Below are positions 53,652-62,282 of a stretch of DNA of 64,000 bases, piece by piece. Each line of letters starts with the position of its first letter. Within the stretch, counting starts at the first letter, position 1. Source of the DNA: an uncultured SAR116 cluster alpha proteobacterium (lineage in GTDB: Bacteria > Pseudomonadota > Alphaproteobacteria > Puniceispirillales > GCA-002684695). A program made the position numbers and the translations under genes. The stretch is from positions 1 through 64,000 of the forward strand of contig CACAIE010000006.1 in the NCBI GenBank assembly GCA_902532475.1, read 5' to 3'. Below the pieces are notes generated by a model, which made no database searches, was not told the DNA's origin, and saw nothing but the letters and a program-made list of their open reading frames with translations.

Positions 53652-54496
53652 CTAACTCAAACCAAATAATTGAAAAGCTTGAACACCTTAATCCAAAAAA
53701 AATAATTATTTGGACACTTGTATTTTTAGGAAGCATAGTGATGGTTACCCCCATCATTTTTATGATCAGTATGTCTTTTAAAACTGGGCAAGAGGTCTAT
53801 ATATTTTCTTTATTTCCAGAAAAGGCTACATTAAAAAACTATATATTTGTTTTGACAGATTCTAAATTTATATATTGGGGGTTAAATTCCTTATGGGTTG
53901 CAACATTTAGTACCTTATCAGTTTTGTTTTTTGATAGTCTAGTTGGCTATACTTTAGCAAAGTATAACTTCAGAGGAAGGGAAATAATATTTGTTGCGAT
54001 CTTAAGTACACTAATGATCCCAACAGAGATGCTTATAATTCCATGGTATATGATGTCACGAGAGTTTGGCTGGATTGATACTTACTGGGGAATTGCTTTT
54101 CCTGGTTTAATGACAGGTTTTGGAACTTTTCTAATGAGGCAATTTTTTATGAACCTGCCAGATGAACTGATAGAGGCTGCAAGAATTGATGGTTGGTCAG
54201 AATTTGCAATATGGTGGAAAATTGCTATGCCCCTTGTAGTGCCTGCCCTTTCAGCATTGGCAATATTTCATTTCTTAGGTAATTGGACAGCATTTCTATG
54301 GCCTCTTATAATAATAAATGATCCAGATATGTATACAATTCCTGTTGGTTTAGCCTCATTTAATGGTGAATATGAGATGAACTGGGAAATTGTTATGACT
54401 GCATCGTGCTTAGCTACAATTCCAACTTTGTTTGTTTTTATTATTCTCCAAAAGTATATAATTAAAGGCATTATGCTTGCTGGTTTAAAAGGATAG
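53648..54496 (+). CDS. Carbohydrate ABC transporter permease, MalG/UgpE type
   Basis: A 282-residue permease. It has GYTLAKYNFRGREIIFVAILSTLMIPTEM and the coupling loop DELIEAARIDGWSEFAIWWKIAMPLVVPALSAL. The C-terminal LGNWTAFLWPLIII and KGIMLAGLKG are diagnostic of MalG-type subunits. It is followed 4 bp later by the lyase gene, showing that the lyase belongs to the transport operon. Confidence 0.93.
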   Translation: MTNSNQIIEKLEHLNPKKIIIWTLVFLGSIVMVTPIIFMISMSFKTGQEVYIFSLFPEKATLKNYIFVLTDSKFIYWGLNSLWVATFSTLSVLFFDSLVGYTLAKYNFRGREIIFVAILSTLMIPTEMLIIPWYMMSREFGWIDTYWGIAFPGLMTGFGTFLMRQFFMNLPDELIEAARIDGWSEFAIWWKIAMPLVVPALSALAIFHFLGNWTAFLWPLIIINDPDMYTIPVGLASFNGEYEMNWEIVMTASCLATIPTLFVFIILQKYIIKGIMLAGLKG

Positions 54497-54500
54497 AATA

Positions 54501-55970
54501 ATGAAAAAATATGATAAATTTCCTGCTAAGGTATATGTTGATACATTTTTAAAGCCAGACTTGCATATCTACAAAACAGTTTTTAAAGACGCTCTTTTTC
54601 AAATTAATTATGCACAATGTATAATGTTGAAAGAGCAAAAAATAATTTCTGATGAAGAGGCAAAAATTATTTTTAAAAATCTAAATGAAATAGAAAATGA
54701 ATTTGATTTTGAAAACTTAGAATATAATGAAAAATATGAGGATTTATTCTTTCTTATTGAAAAAACATTAATTGATAGAATTGAAGTTGATATAGCTGGA
54801 AAACTTCACACAGGGCGTTCTAGAAATGACATGGAACATACAATGTTTAGAATGGAACTTCGTAAATGTATTATATTAATAATAAAAGATCTTTTTTCAT
54901 TATTAGAACATTTGATTAAAAGGAGTGAAAAAGGTACCTCTGAAATTATTTTACTCTATACACATGGACAACCCGCTCAAGCCTCAACTTTAGCCCATTT
55001 TTTATCAGCAGTTATTGAATTTTGTTTGAGGGATATTGATAGGCTTACTAAGGCACTGGATTTGGTTAACATGTGTCCTATGGGTGCAGCAGCAATTACA
55101 ACATCAGGATTTCCTTTAAGTAGAGAACGTATGGCGGAACTTTTAGGTTTTGAGAAGATAGTTAATAATTCTTATGGAGCTATTGCCAGCTGTGATTATA
55201 TAACCACAACTTATTCAGCTCTAAAAATAGCCTCTATAAATCTAGGAAGGTTTGTTCAGGAATTGGTGACTTGGACTGGTTTTGAAGTAAGTCAAATATA
55301 CGTCCCTGATGGGTTTGTTCAAATATCTTCTATTATGCCCCAAAAAAGAAACCCAGTTCCATTGGAGCACTTAAGGTTAAGGCTTTCACTTTGCAATGGT
55401 GAGTGTGATAAAATTATTAACACAATGCATAACACACCCTTTGCTGATATGAATGATTCGGAAAGGGAGGTTCAGTCAGAAGGTCATAAAGCCTTTAGCC
55501 TAATGTCTAAGATACTTCCGCTTTTATCAGGATTTGTTGAATCAATCGAAATAAATAAAAAATCGGTTAAAAATAGAATTAAATCTTCTATGGCTACAAT
55601 TACTGAACTAGCAGATAGTATGGTTAGGGAAGAAAATATTAGCTTTAGGCAGGCTCACGAAGTTTCACATTTTTTATCCAGAAAACTTATTTCAAAAGAT
55701 ATTGCTTTGGACGATGTTGATTTTGAAGAGTTTGCCAGTATATTTAAAAAAATAATTGGAGTAAACCCGTCTATTTCAAATGAACGGTTTAAAGAGGTAT
55801 GTACTCCAGAATATTTTGTAAAAGTAAGAAACCTCCCTGGAGGACCATCAGAAAAATCAATGGAAAGTGATTTAGAAAATCATAAAAAAAATTTAGAAGA
55901 ACACAAAATATATATATCTAATATTGAAAAATTTATTAATGACAGTGCAAATCAAATATCGGTAATTTAG
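54501..55970 (+). CDS. Argininosuccinate-lyase-family protein in a sugar-transport operon
   Basis: A 489-residue member of the fumarase/aspartase superfamily. LHTGRSRNDMEHTMFRMELRK matches the ArgH HTxRSRND block but has Met where ArgH has Gln. YTHGQPAQASTLAHFLSAV carries the catalytic histidine region, and SSIMPQKRNPVPLEH the flexible signature loop with the catalytic serine. ArgH releases fumarate from an N-substituted aspartate. Set 4 bp after a sugar permease and before its ATPase, it is more likely a catabolic lyase for an imported aspartyl or succinyl-amine conjugate than a biosynthetic ArgH. No other arginine gene is nearby. Confidence 0.85.
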   Translation: MKKYDKFPAKVYVDTFLKPDLHIYKTVFKDALFQINYAQCIMLKEQKIISDEEAKIIFKNLNEIENEFDFENLEYNEKYEDLFFLIEKTLIDRIEVDIAGKLHTGRSRNDMEHTMFRMELRKCIILIIKDLFSLLEHLIKRSEKGTSEIILLYTHGQPAQASTLAHFLSAVIEFCLRDIDRLTKALDLVNMCPMGAAAITTSGFPLSRERMAELLGFEKIVNNSYGAIASCDYITTTYSALKIASINLGRFVQELVTWTGFEVSQIYVPDGFVQISSIMPQKRNPVPLEHLRLRLSLCNGECDKIINTMHNTPFADMNDSEREVQSEGHKAFSLMSKILPLLSGFVESIEINKKSVKNRIKSSMATITELADSMVREENISFRQAHEVSHFLSRKLISKDIALDDVDFEEFASIFKKIIGVNPSISNERFKEVCTPEYFVKVRNLPGGPSEKSMESDLENHKKNLEEHKIYISNIEKFINDSANQISVI

Positions 55971-56000
55971 AAACAGAATTCTTAAAATATAGAGGCAAAA

Positions 56001-57098
56001 ATGGCTAATGTACAATTTGAAAATTTATTTAAAAATTATGGTAACGTTAAAGCTGTTCATGACTTTAATCTTAAAATTGATGAGGGAGAATTTATTGTTT
56101 TAGTTGGACCATCAGGATGTGGAAAGTCTACTACTTTAAGAATGATTGCAGGATTAGAGGATATTACTTCTGGACTAATATACATTGATGAGAAAGTAAT
56201 TAACAAAATTCATCCTAAAAATCGTGACATAGCTATGGTTTTTCAAAATTATGCTCTCTATCCGCATTTATCAGTCAAAGATAATATTTCATTTGGGCTG
56301 AGAGCTCAAAAAATTCCTAGGGCTGAAGTGGAAAAAAGAGTAGTGGAAGCCTCCGAAACGCTTGGTCTGGAAGGATTATTATCGAGAAGACCTGGAGAAT
56401 TATCAGGTGGTCAAAAACAGCGAGTGGCAATGGGAAGAGCAATTGTAAGAAACCCTAAAGTATTCCTGTTTGATGAACCTTTATCTAATTTAGACGCTAA
56501 ACTTCGTCATAAGATGAGGGCAGAAATGAAAAAACTTCACAAGAAAGTTGGAACCACTACTATTTATGTTACTCACGATCAAATTGAAGCGATGACTTTG
56601 GCTGATAGAATTGTGATAATGAAGGATGGTCTAATTGAGCAAGTTGGTACACCAGATGAAGTATACAGAAGGCCTAACAATATCTTTGTAGCTAGTTTTA
56701 TTGGCACGCCAGCAATGAATTTTATAGAAGGTGAAGTAAGTAAAGTTTCTAAAGCATCGTCAATGATTATGCTGGAAGATCAAAAAAGTATAAAACTTAA
56801 AAGTAATAATTTTTATAATAACCAAAATATTATCCTAGGACTAAGACCAGAAGATATAACTATAACATCTGAAAATTCTGGTAAAAATGATAATATAATA
56901 GGATTGGATGCAGAAATTTCTGTAATTGAGCCTATGGGGCACGAAACTGTGGTAATTTGTGACAGTAATTATGGAGAGTTAACTGGAAAGGTCGAGAGTA
57001 ACAGCAAATTAAAAGAAAACATGGCTGTGAAACTAAATGTGAGTTTAGAAAAAGTTTATCTTTTTGATAAAAAGTCAGAAAAAAACTTAAATCTTTAA
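56001..57098 (+). CDS. Carbohydrate ABC transporter ATP-binding protein, UgpC/MsmK/MalK type
   Basis: A 365-residue ATPase with Walker [11 protein letters not shown]-loop [11 protein letters not shown], signature [15 protein letters not shown], Walker [18 protein letters not shown] and the H-loop [15 protein letters not shown]. The C-terminal TOBE domain begins near [13 protein letters not shown]. It completes the CUT1 importer with the binding protein and permeases at 51433-54496. The ribosome binding site AGAGGC precedes the ATG. Confidence 0.94.
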   Translation: MANVQFENLFKNYGNVKAVHDFNLKIDEGEFIVLVGPSGCGKSTTLRMIAGLEDITSGLIYIDEKVINKIHPKNRDIAMVFQNYALYPHLSVKDNISFGLRAQKIPRAEVEKRVVEASETLGLEGLLSRRPGELSGGQKQRVAMGRAIVRNPKVFLFDEPLSNLDAKLRHKMRAEMKKLHKKVGTTTIYVTHDQIEAMTLADRIVIMKDGLIEQVGTPDEVYRRPNNIFVASFIGTPAMNFIEGEVSKVSKASSMIMLEDQKSIKLKSNNFYNNQNIILGLRPEDITITSENSGKNDNIIGLDAEISVIEPMGHETVVICDSNYGELTGKVESNSKLKENMAVKLNVSLEKVYLFDKKSEKNLNL

Positions 57099-57100
57099 GT

Positions 57101-58045
57101 TTATTTTTTATATACAGCGCATCCCATTAATGAGATTAAATCATCATTTATAATGTGTAATGGAATTTGTTTAACGTAATTTTTCATTCTTCCAGGAATT
57201 AAAAAGTTTTTTAAAATTAAATCATTAGGGAGTATGGTGTAAAGTCTTACTAAAAGACCGCCACTCAAAAACACTCCACCTCTTGCTCCATAGATTAAAG
57301 CTACAGATGCAGCAAATTTACCCAATAATTCAAATAATATTTTACAGGCTTCGTACTCCAGCCCTTTTTTATTCGCTATAGCACTGGCAACTATTTCTTC
57401 TGAGGTCAGCTTGAGACTGGAATTATTAATTTTACTCAATGCTTCATAAATTAATGTTATGCCCGGACCGCTTATAAGTCTTTCGGATGACACTCTAGGA
57501 TAATCATTCTGAATAATATCTATTACGTCTCTGGAAGTATTTTTCTTCTCAGAATAGGGTATATGACAATAACCACCTTCACCTGAAATGACTATTGATT
57601 TCTTATTATGCTGTTTAACACAAGAAACTCCTAAACCTGTGCCTAAAGCTATATAGGCAAAGTTTTGATTTTTTGATTCAATACTATTGATTGTGGAATA
57701 TGATGAAGGTTTTATTTCAGGTAAATAATAGCAAGCTGCCTCTGCATCATTAAAAATACAAACATCACTGATTTTAAAAAAACCCATAATTTCTTTTTTT
57801 GATATTATAAGATTACTATTAGTAATTTCTATTTTATCGTTTTCAACAGGTCCAGCCGCACATATTCTTATTTGTTCAATTTTTTTATTATAATTCTTTG
57901 CATAATTTGCAATCAATTCTAGAGAGGAAACGCCACTTTTGTACCTAACTTTAGATAATCCAGTGACACTAAAACCATCTGAAAAGCCAACTCTCAAATG
58001 TGTGCCGCCAAAATCAGCAACAAGCTTTGTTATTTTTTGAGTCAT
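57101..58045 (-). CDS. glk: Glucokinase (ATP-dependent, Glk family)
   Basis: A 314-residue sugar kinase of the Glk (non-ROK) type. LVADFGGTHLRVG is the phosphate-1 motif. NDAEAACYYLPEI includes the catalytic aspartate region. IALGTGLGVSCV, EGGYCHIPYS and the C-terminal GARGGVFLSGGLL complete the fold. It phosphorylates glucose or a similar hexose. It is convergent to the sugar importer operon with 2 bp between stops, and so likely acts on sugar released from the imported compound. Confidence 0.9.
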   Translation of the reverse strand: MTQKITKLVADFGGTHLRVGFSDGFSVTGLSKVRYKSGVSSLELIANYAKNYNKKIEQIRICAAGPVENDKIEITNSNLIISKKEIMGFFKISDVCIFNDAEAACYYLPEIKPSSYSTINSIESKNQNFAYIALGTGLGVSCVKQHNKKSIVISGEGGYCHIPYSEKKNTSRDVIDIIQNDYPRVSSERLISGPGITLIYEALSKINNSSLKLTSEEIVASAIANKKGLEYEACKILFELLGKFAASVALIYGARGGVFLSGGLLVRLYTILPNDLILKNFLIPGRMKNYVKQIPLHIINDDLISLMGCAVYKK

Positions 58046-58090
58046 AAAATTACTAAATTAAATCTAAGAAATTTAATAATTTTTATACTA

Positions 58091-58252
58091 CTAATCAACG
58101 AAAAAAAAGGAAATTAAAGATACTGTTATTGATACAAATAATGATAAACTAAATGCTACTCCTAATATTAAAAGTAAATTTAATACAATTAATAAAATAC
58201 TTAGGTTTTTTGAAAAATAGAAAATATCAATCATATACAGCCTTTTGTTCAT
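58091..58252 (-). CDS. Putative small single-helix membrane protein
   Basis: A 53-codon frame (ATG at 58252, TAG at 58091) in the 275-bp gap between glk and the DUF445 gene. It encodes a short charged start (MNKRLYMID) and then almost entirely hydrophobic residues (LSILLIVLNLLLILGVAFSL and on), enough for one or two membrane helices. There is no convincing ribosome binding site and no recognised family, so it may be a chance frame in AT-rich DNA. Confidence 0.3.
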   Translation of the reverse strand: MNKRLYMIDIFYFSKNLSILLIVLNLLLILGVAFSLSLFVSITVSLISFFFVD

Positions 58253-58319
58253 GATATGTTCTTTATATCATTAAATGAAAAATATCAACCTTATATTTAA
58301 AAAATAATTATTTTTTGAA

Positions 58320-59006
58320 TTATAAAAGATTAATAAAACTAGCAATTAACCCAATAAAACCCCCAAATACACCCCCCCAGATTACTAGCCAACCAAGGTG
58401 ATTATCTATTATATCTTTGATCATTTTTTTGATGTCATTAGGAGACAGTTCATTCAATCTGTTATCAACTAAATGTTCAATGTCATTATGTAAATTATTG
58501 ACAACCTTTTTATCCAGTTTTGTTTCTTTTTGAGTTTCAAGCATATTTGAAACTAAAGTTTCTAATTTATTGATTATGGGTTTTCTAAGAGGTTCTAATG
58601 CTTTTCTTCCTCCTACCATAGAAAGCATTTTTCCTAGTTGTGATTTTTCAATTGAGACTGTTAAACCTTCAAAAATATTATTATAATTAATATTCGTCTT
58701 TATTGTTTTGATTGATTCTGCTCCAAAATTACGAGTAAATGTTTCAATGTTCTGTGTTGTAAAGAATTCTTCCAAAATTAATTCTTTAATGGCAGTTTTG
58801 AAAAAACTAAAATTTTTTGGAATTATACCAGAACCATAAATAAAAGGGATCTTTTCAAATAACATATGGATTGCTATCCAGTTTGTAATGCCTCCTGATA
58901 AGCTGAATAAGCCAATCATTAGTATTATATTATTCTCGAATGGGTTCAAAAAACCAACTATTGTTATTAATAAAGCGATTAAATTAGTTACATTTGATTT
59001 ATTCAT
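58320..59006 (-). CDS. DUF445-family membrane protein
   Basis: A 228-residue protein with hydrophobic segments at both ends. GGITNWIAIHMLFEKIPFIYGSGIIPKNFSFFK is the N-terminal DUF445 core, and the protein closes with WLVIWGGVFGGFIGLIASFINLL. The region between is helical and charged (ETLVSNMLETQKETKLDKK). Longer relatives are about 400 residues, so this is a short version. The family's function is unknown. Confidence 0.82.
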   Translation of the reverse strand: MNKSNVTNLIALLITIVGFLNPFENNIILMIGLFSLSGGITNWIAIHMLFEKIPFIYGSGIIPKNFSFFKTAIKELILEEFFTTQNIETFTRNFGAESIKTIKTNINYNNIFEGLTVSIEKSQLGKMLSMVGGRKALEPLRKPIINKLETLVSNMLETQKETKLDKKVVNNLHNDIEHLVDNRLNELSPNDIKKMIKDIIDNHLGWLVIWGGVFGGFIGLIASFINLL

Positions 59007-59069
59007 GATTTTTCTTCTATTAATATTAAAAAAAGATAAAATAAATTTGCTATTCCTTAACCCAGATAC

Positions 59070-59097
59070 TTGACAAATTTAGTGTAAAAGATATATT
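59070..59097 (+). promoter_or_regulatory. Sigma-70 promoter of the rplU operon
   Basis: A consensus -35 TTGACA (59070-59075) and -10 TATATT (59092-59097) with a 16-bp spacer lie 79 bp before rplU. This is the best promoter match in the window. Confidence 0.7.
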
Positions 59098-59175
59098 TCG
59101 GCGTTCAAACTATTTTAAGGTGCTAAAAAAGAAATATTATAAATTTTTATTTTAGAAACCAAGGAAAAATTAAAA

Positions 59176-59667
59176 ATGTATGCTGTTATTAAAACCGGTG
59201 GCAAACAATACCGTGTAGAAAATGATCAAAAAATCTTAGTGGAAAGAATAAATGCTGATGAAGGTACAATTGTTACTTTGCCAGATTTGTTAATGGTTGT
59301 TGATTCTGGAAAAATTTCAAAAGGAAGCGAATTACAAAACATGGCTGTATCAGCAACAGTTATACGTCAAACTCGTGGGCCAAAGATTATTACTTTAAAA
59401 CACAGAAGAAGAAAAAACTCTCGACGCGTCAAGGGTCATAGGCAAGACTTAACATTACTTAAAGTAGTCGGGATTGGAGATCCAAAAAAATTAGTTCTTA
59501 AAAATGAGAAGAAAGTTAAAAGTAGTAAGCCCGAAACTGAAAAAAAATCTCAAAAACCAAAAACTGAAGATAAACTAAAAAAAGAAACAAAACCAGCAAG
59601 CACAAAGAGTGTAAAAGAAGGTAAAACTTCTAAAACCAAGGTTGGCACCAAGAAAGATAAAAAATAA
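59176..59667 (+). CDS. rplU: 50S ribosomal protein L21 with lysine-rich C-terminal extension
   Basis: Residues 1-103 are the normal L21: MYAVIKTGGKQYRVE, SATVIRQTRGPKIITLKHRRRKNSRRVKGHRQ. About 60 further residues follow, almost only K, E, T, S and P. L21 is usually near 103 residues long; tails of this kind occur in several alphaproteobacteria. It binds 23S rRNA early in large-subunit assembly. The rpmA start is 14 bp downstream. Confidence 0.96.
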   Translation: MYAVIKTGGKQYRVENDQKILVERINADEGTIVTLPDLLMVVDSGKISKGSELQNMAVSATVIRQTRGPKIITLKHRRRKNSRRVKGHRQDLTLLKVVGIGDPKKLVLKNEKKVKSSKPETEKKSQKPKTEDKLKKETKPASTKSVKEGKTSKTKVGTKKDKK

Positions 59668-59681
59668 TTTAGGAGAAATTT

Positions 59682-59951
59682 ATGGCACATAAAAAAGCGG
59701 GAGGTAGCTCAAGAAACGGTCGTGACTCAGCTGGAAGACGTTTGGGTGTTAAAAAATTTGGTGGTGAAAAAGTTTTAGCTGGTAATATTATAATCAGGCA
59801 GAGGGGAACTAAAGTACATCCAGGAGAAAATGTTGGGATGGGTAAAGACCATACTCTTTTTGCTTTAACTGAAGGTGTTATCAAGTTCCGTCAAAAATCT
59901 AGAGGTAGAATGTTTGTTAATGTTTCTAGTGAGGTTGAAGCAGCTGAATAA
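59682..59951 (+). CDS. rpmA: 50S ribosomal protein L27
   Basis: An 89-residue protein, the family length. It has [22 protein letters not shown] at the N-terminus, which reaches the peptidyl-transferase centre, and [26 protein letters not shown]. No N-terminal cleavage extension is present. The ribosome binding site AGGAG is good. It is in the conserved order rplU-rpmA-obgE. Confidence 0.97.
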   Translation: MAHKKAGGSSRNGRDSAGRRLGVKKFGGEKVLAGNIIIRQRGTKVHPGENVGMGKDHTLFALTEGVIKFRQKSRGRMFVNVSSEVEAAE

Positions 59952-59989
59952 AAATTAAATATTTACCCATAACCGTTTAGGCGGTTAAA

Positions 59990-60985
59990 ATGAAATTCCT
60001 TGATGAAGTTAAAATATATTTAAGAAGTGGCAATGGAGGACCTGGCGCAGTCAGTTTCAGGCGTGAAGCCAATGTTCCGTTTGGTGGACCAGATGGTGGA
60101 GATGGTGGAAAAGGTGCTGACATAATTGTCGAATGTGTTGAAGGCCTTAATACATTAATAGATTTTAGGTATAAGCAACATTTTAAAGCAGAAACAGGGC
60201 ATTCAGGGGCTGGGAGAAATAAATCTGGGCACAGTGGTAATCCAACTTTAATTAAGTTGCCCTTAGGAACACAAATTCTTTCTGAAGATAAAGATTCATT
60301 ATTAATTGATCTGGTCAAAATTGGACAAAAAGAAATTCTTCTTGAAGGGGGAAAAGGAGGCAAAGGAAATGCTTGGTTTAAATCCTCAACCAGACAAAGT
60401 CCTAGATATTCTCAACCAGGTATTTCTGGAGAAGAGTTGTGGGTTTGGTTTCGTTTAAAATTAATTGCTGATGTGGGACTAATAGGACTTCCTAATGCAG
60501 GAAAATCAACATTTCTTTCTGTTGTAAGTGCTGCAAGACCAAAGATAGCTAGTTATCCATTTACAACACTTCATCCAGGATTAGGTGTAGCTGAGATTGA
60601 TGATCATGAGTTTATTATTGCGGATATTCCTGGTCTTATTAAGGGAGCTCATTTGGGCTTGGGTCTTGGGACTAAGTTTTTAGGCCATATAGAGAGATGC
60701 AAAGTTCTTTTGCATTTAGTAGACTGCTGTGATGAAGAACCTGTTGAATCATGGAAAGTTGTTCAAAGAGAAATAATTCAATACGGAGCTGAATTAGAAA
60801 GTAAAAAATGTATAACTGTTTTAACTAAATCAGATGCATTATTAGATGAGCTAACTGAAGAAATTCTTCAAAATTTAAAAAAAGCTGGAGCTAAAAATGT
60901 ATTATATATTTCATCAATTTCTAAAAAGGGAATACCTAATCTATTAAGAAAGGCATCTAAAATAATAACTAACTTTAAAGACTAA
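59990..60985 (+). CDS. obgE: Obg-family GTPase (ObgE/CgtA)
   Basis: A 331-residue GTPase. The glycine-rich Obg domain comes first (VKIYLRSGNGGPGAVSFRREANVPFGGPDGG and so on), followed by the G domain: G1 GLPNAGKST, G2 in YPFTTLHPGLG, G3 ADIPGLI and G4 TKSD. It lacks a C-terminal OCT domain, as is usual in alphaproteobacteria. It acts in large-subunit assembly and the stress response. A small hairpin, AACCG-TTTAGG-CGGTT, lies just upstream of the ATG at 59971-59986 and overlaps the presumed ribosome binding region, so weak translational control is possible. Confidence 0.96.
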   Translation: MKFLDEVKIYLRSGNGGPGAVSFRREANVPFGGPDGGDGGKGADIIVECVEGLNTLIDFRYKQHFKAETGHSGAGRNKSGHSGNPTLIKLPLGTQILSEDKDSLLIDLVKIGQKEILLEGGKGGKGNAWFKSSTRQSPRYSQPGISGEELWVWFRLKLIADVGLIGLPNAGKSTFLSVVSAARPKIASYPFTTLHPGLGVAEIDDHEFIIADIPGLIKGAHLGLGLGTKFLGHIERCKVLLHLVDCCDEEPVESWKVVQREIIQYGAELESKKCITVLTKSDALLDELTEEILQNLKKAGAKNVLYISSISKKGIPNLLRKASKIITNFKD

Positions 60986-61082
60986 AAAATAAATTGTATG
61001 ACTAAAATTGGATAGTTAATCAAATATATGTTAAGTTATCCTCTTAAAATTAACCTAAAATAAAGTCCAGATTAAGATATTT

Positions 61083-62261
61083 ATGAGTAAAGTACCTAAA
61101 ACCCCAAAAATAAAACTTGATACTGACATAGACTTAAATAAATTCTTTTCAAGCTATAAAAGAATAATAATAAAAGTTGGAAGTTCTCTGCTTGTTGATA
61201 AAAAAACAAGAAAAATAAGAAGTGATTGGCTAGCTGCTTTTAGTAAAGATGTTTCTTCTTTACTGAAAATTAACAAAGAAATTATCATAGTATCTTCAGG
61301 CGCAATTGCACTTGGTCGAAATTCAATTAATTCACCTGAAAATATTTTAAATCTTCAAGAAAACCAAGCAGCAGCATCTGTAGGCCAAATTGAATTGGCT
61401 TATTCATGGAAAGACGCCCTTGAAAAAGAGAAAATCAAGTGTGCGCAAATTTTACTTTCTCCAGATGACACTGAAACTAGGAGAAGGCATCTAAATGCAA
61501 GAGCTACAATTGCAACATTGATAAAATCAAAAATAGTACCTGTTATAAATGAAAATGATACCGTTACTACAAGTGAAATTAAATTTGGAGATAACGATAG
61601 ATTGGCTGCCAGAGTTGCACAAATGTCTTCTTCTGATCTATTAATTTTATTATCTGATATAGATGGACTATACGATAAAAATCCACATCAGTATGAAAAT
61701 TCTAAACATATTCCAGTAGTTAGTGAAATTACAGACAAAATTATAAATATGGCAGGTTCCTCGCATTATGAGCATGCGTCAGGTGGAATGATTACAAAAT
61801 TAGAAGCAGCCAAAATTACTAGATTATCGGGCTGCACTCTTATAATATGTAATGGAGAGAATGAACACTCTATTTTGAAATTGTCGCAGGGATGCAAACA
61901 TACTATTTTTATAGTAAATGACACTCCATTAACAGCTAGAAAAAAATGGATTGCTGCAGGGTTAAATATTTCAGGGAGTTTAATTGTTGATAAAGGCGCA
62001 ACTGAAGCACTTAAAAAGGGGAGCTCTCTGTTGCCAGCAGGTGTAATTAAAGTGAGAGGGATTTTTGAAAAAGGGGACTTGATAGATATTTATAGTGATT
62101 ACAAGACTAAAATAGCTTCTGGGTTAACATCTTATAATTCCAAAGAAGTAGAATTAATTATGGGCAAAAAAACAAAAGATATTTATCAATCACTAGGCTA
62201 TTCTGGTAGAGATGAGTTAATTCATAGAGATGATTTAGTATTAAAAACATCATCGAAGTAA
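61083..62261 (+). CDS. proB: Glutamate 5-kinase
   Basis: A 392-residue protein with the amino-acid-kinase domain: IIIKVGSSLLVD, VSSGAIALGR, INENDTVTTSEIKFGDND and a GGMITKLEAAKI loop. A C-terminal PUA domain starts about residue 300. There is an N-terminal extension of roughly 25 residues. ProB phosphorylates glutamate in the first step of proline synthesis. It is followed 21 bp later by proA, the next step. Confidence 0.96.
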   Translation: MSKVPKTPKIKLDTDIDLNKFFSSYKRIIIKVGSSLLVDKKTRKIRSDWLAAFSKDVSSLLKINKEIIIVSSGAIALGRNSINSPENILNLQENQAAASVGQIELAYSWKDALEKEKIKCAQILLSPDDTETRRRHLNARATIATLIKSKIVPVINENDTVTTSEIKFGDNDRLAARVAQMSSSDLLILLSDIDGLYDKNPHQYENSKHIPVVSEITDKIINMAGSSHYEHASGGMITKLEAAKITRLSGCTLIICNGENEHSILKLSQGCKHTIFIVNDTPLTARKKWIAAGLNISGSLIVDKGATEALKKGSSLLPAGVIKVRGIFEKGDLIDIYSDYKTKIASGLTSYNSKEVELIMGKKTKDIYQSLGYSGRDELIHRDDLVLKTSSK

Positions 62262-62282
62262 AAAACAGGATAATTAATTAGT

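Noticed and set aside
58046-58319. Search of the glk-DUF445 gap for a structured RNA or riboswitch
   Set aside because: No stable helices or known riboswitch motifs were visible, only AT-rich sequence and a weak small membrane-protein frame.
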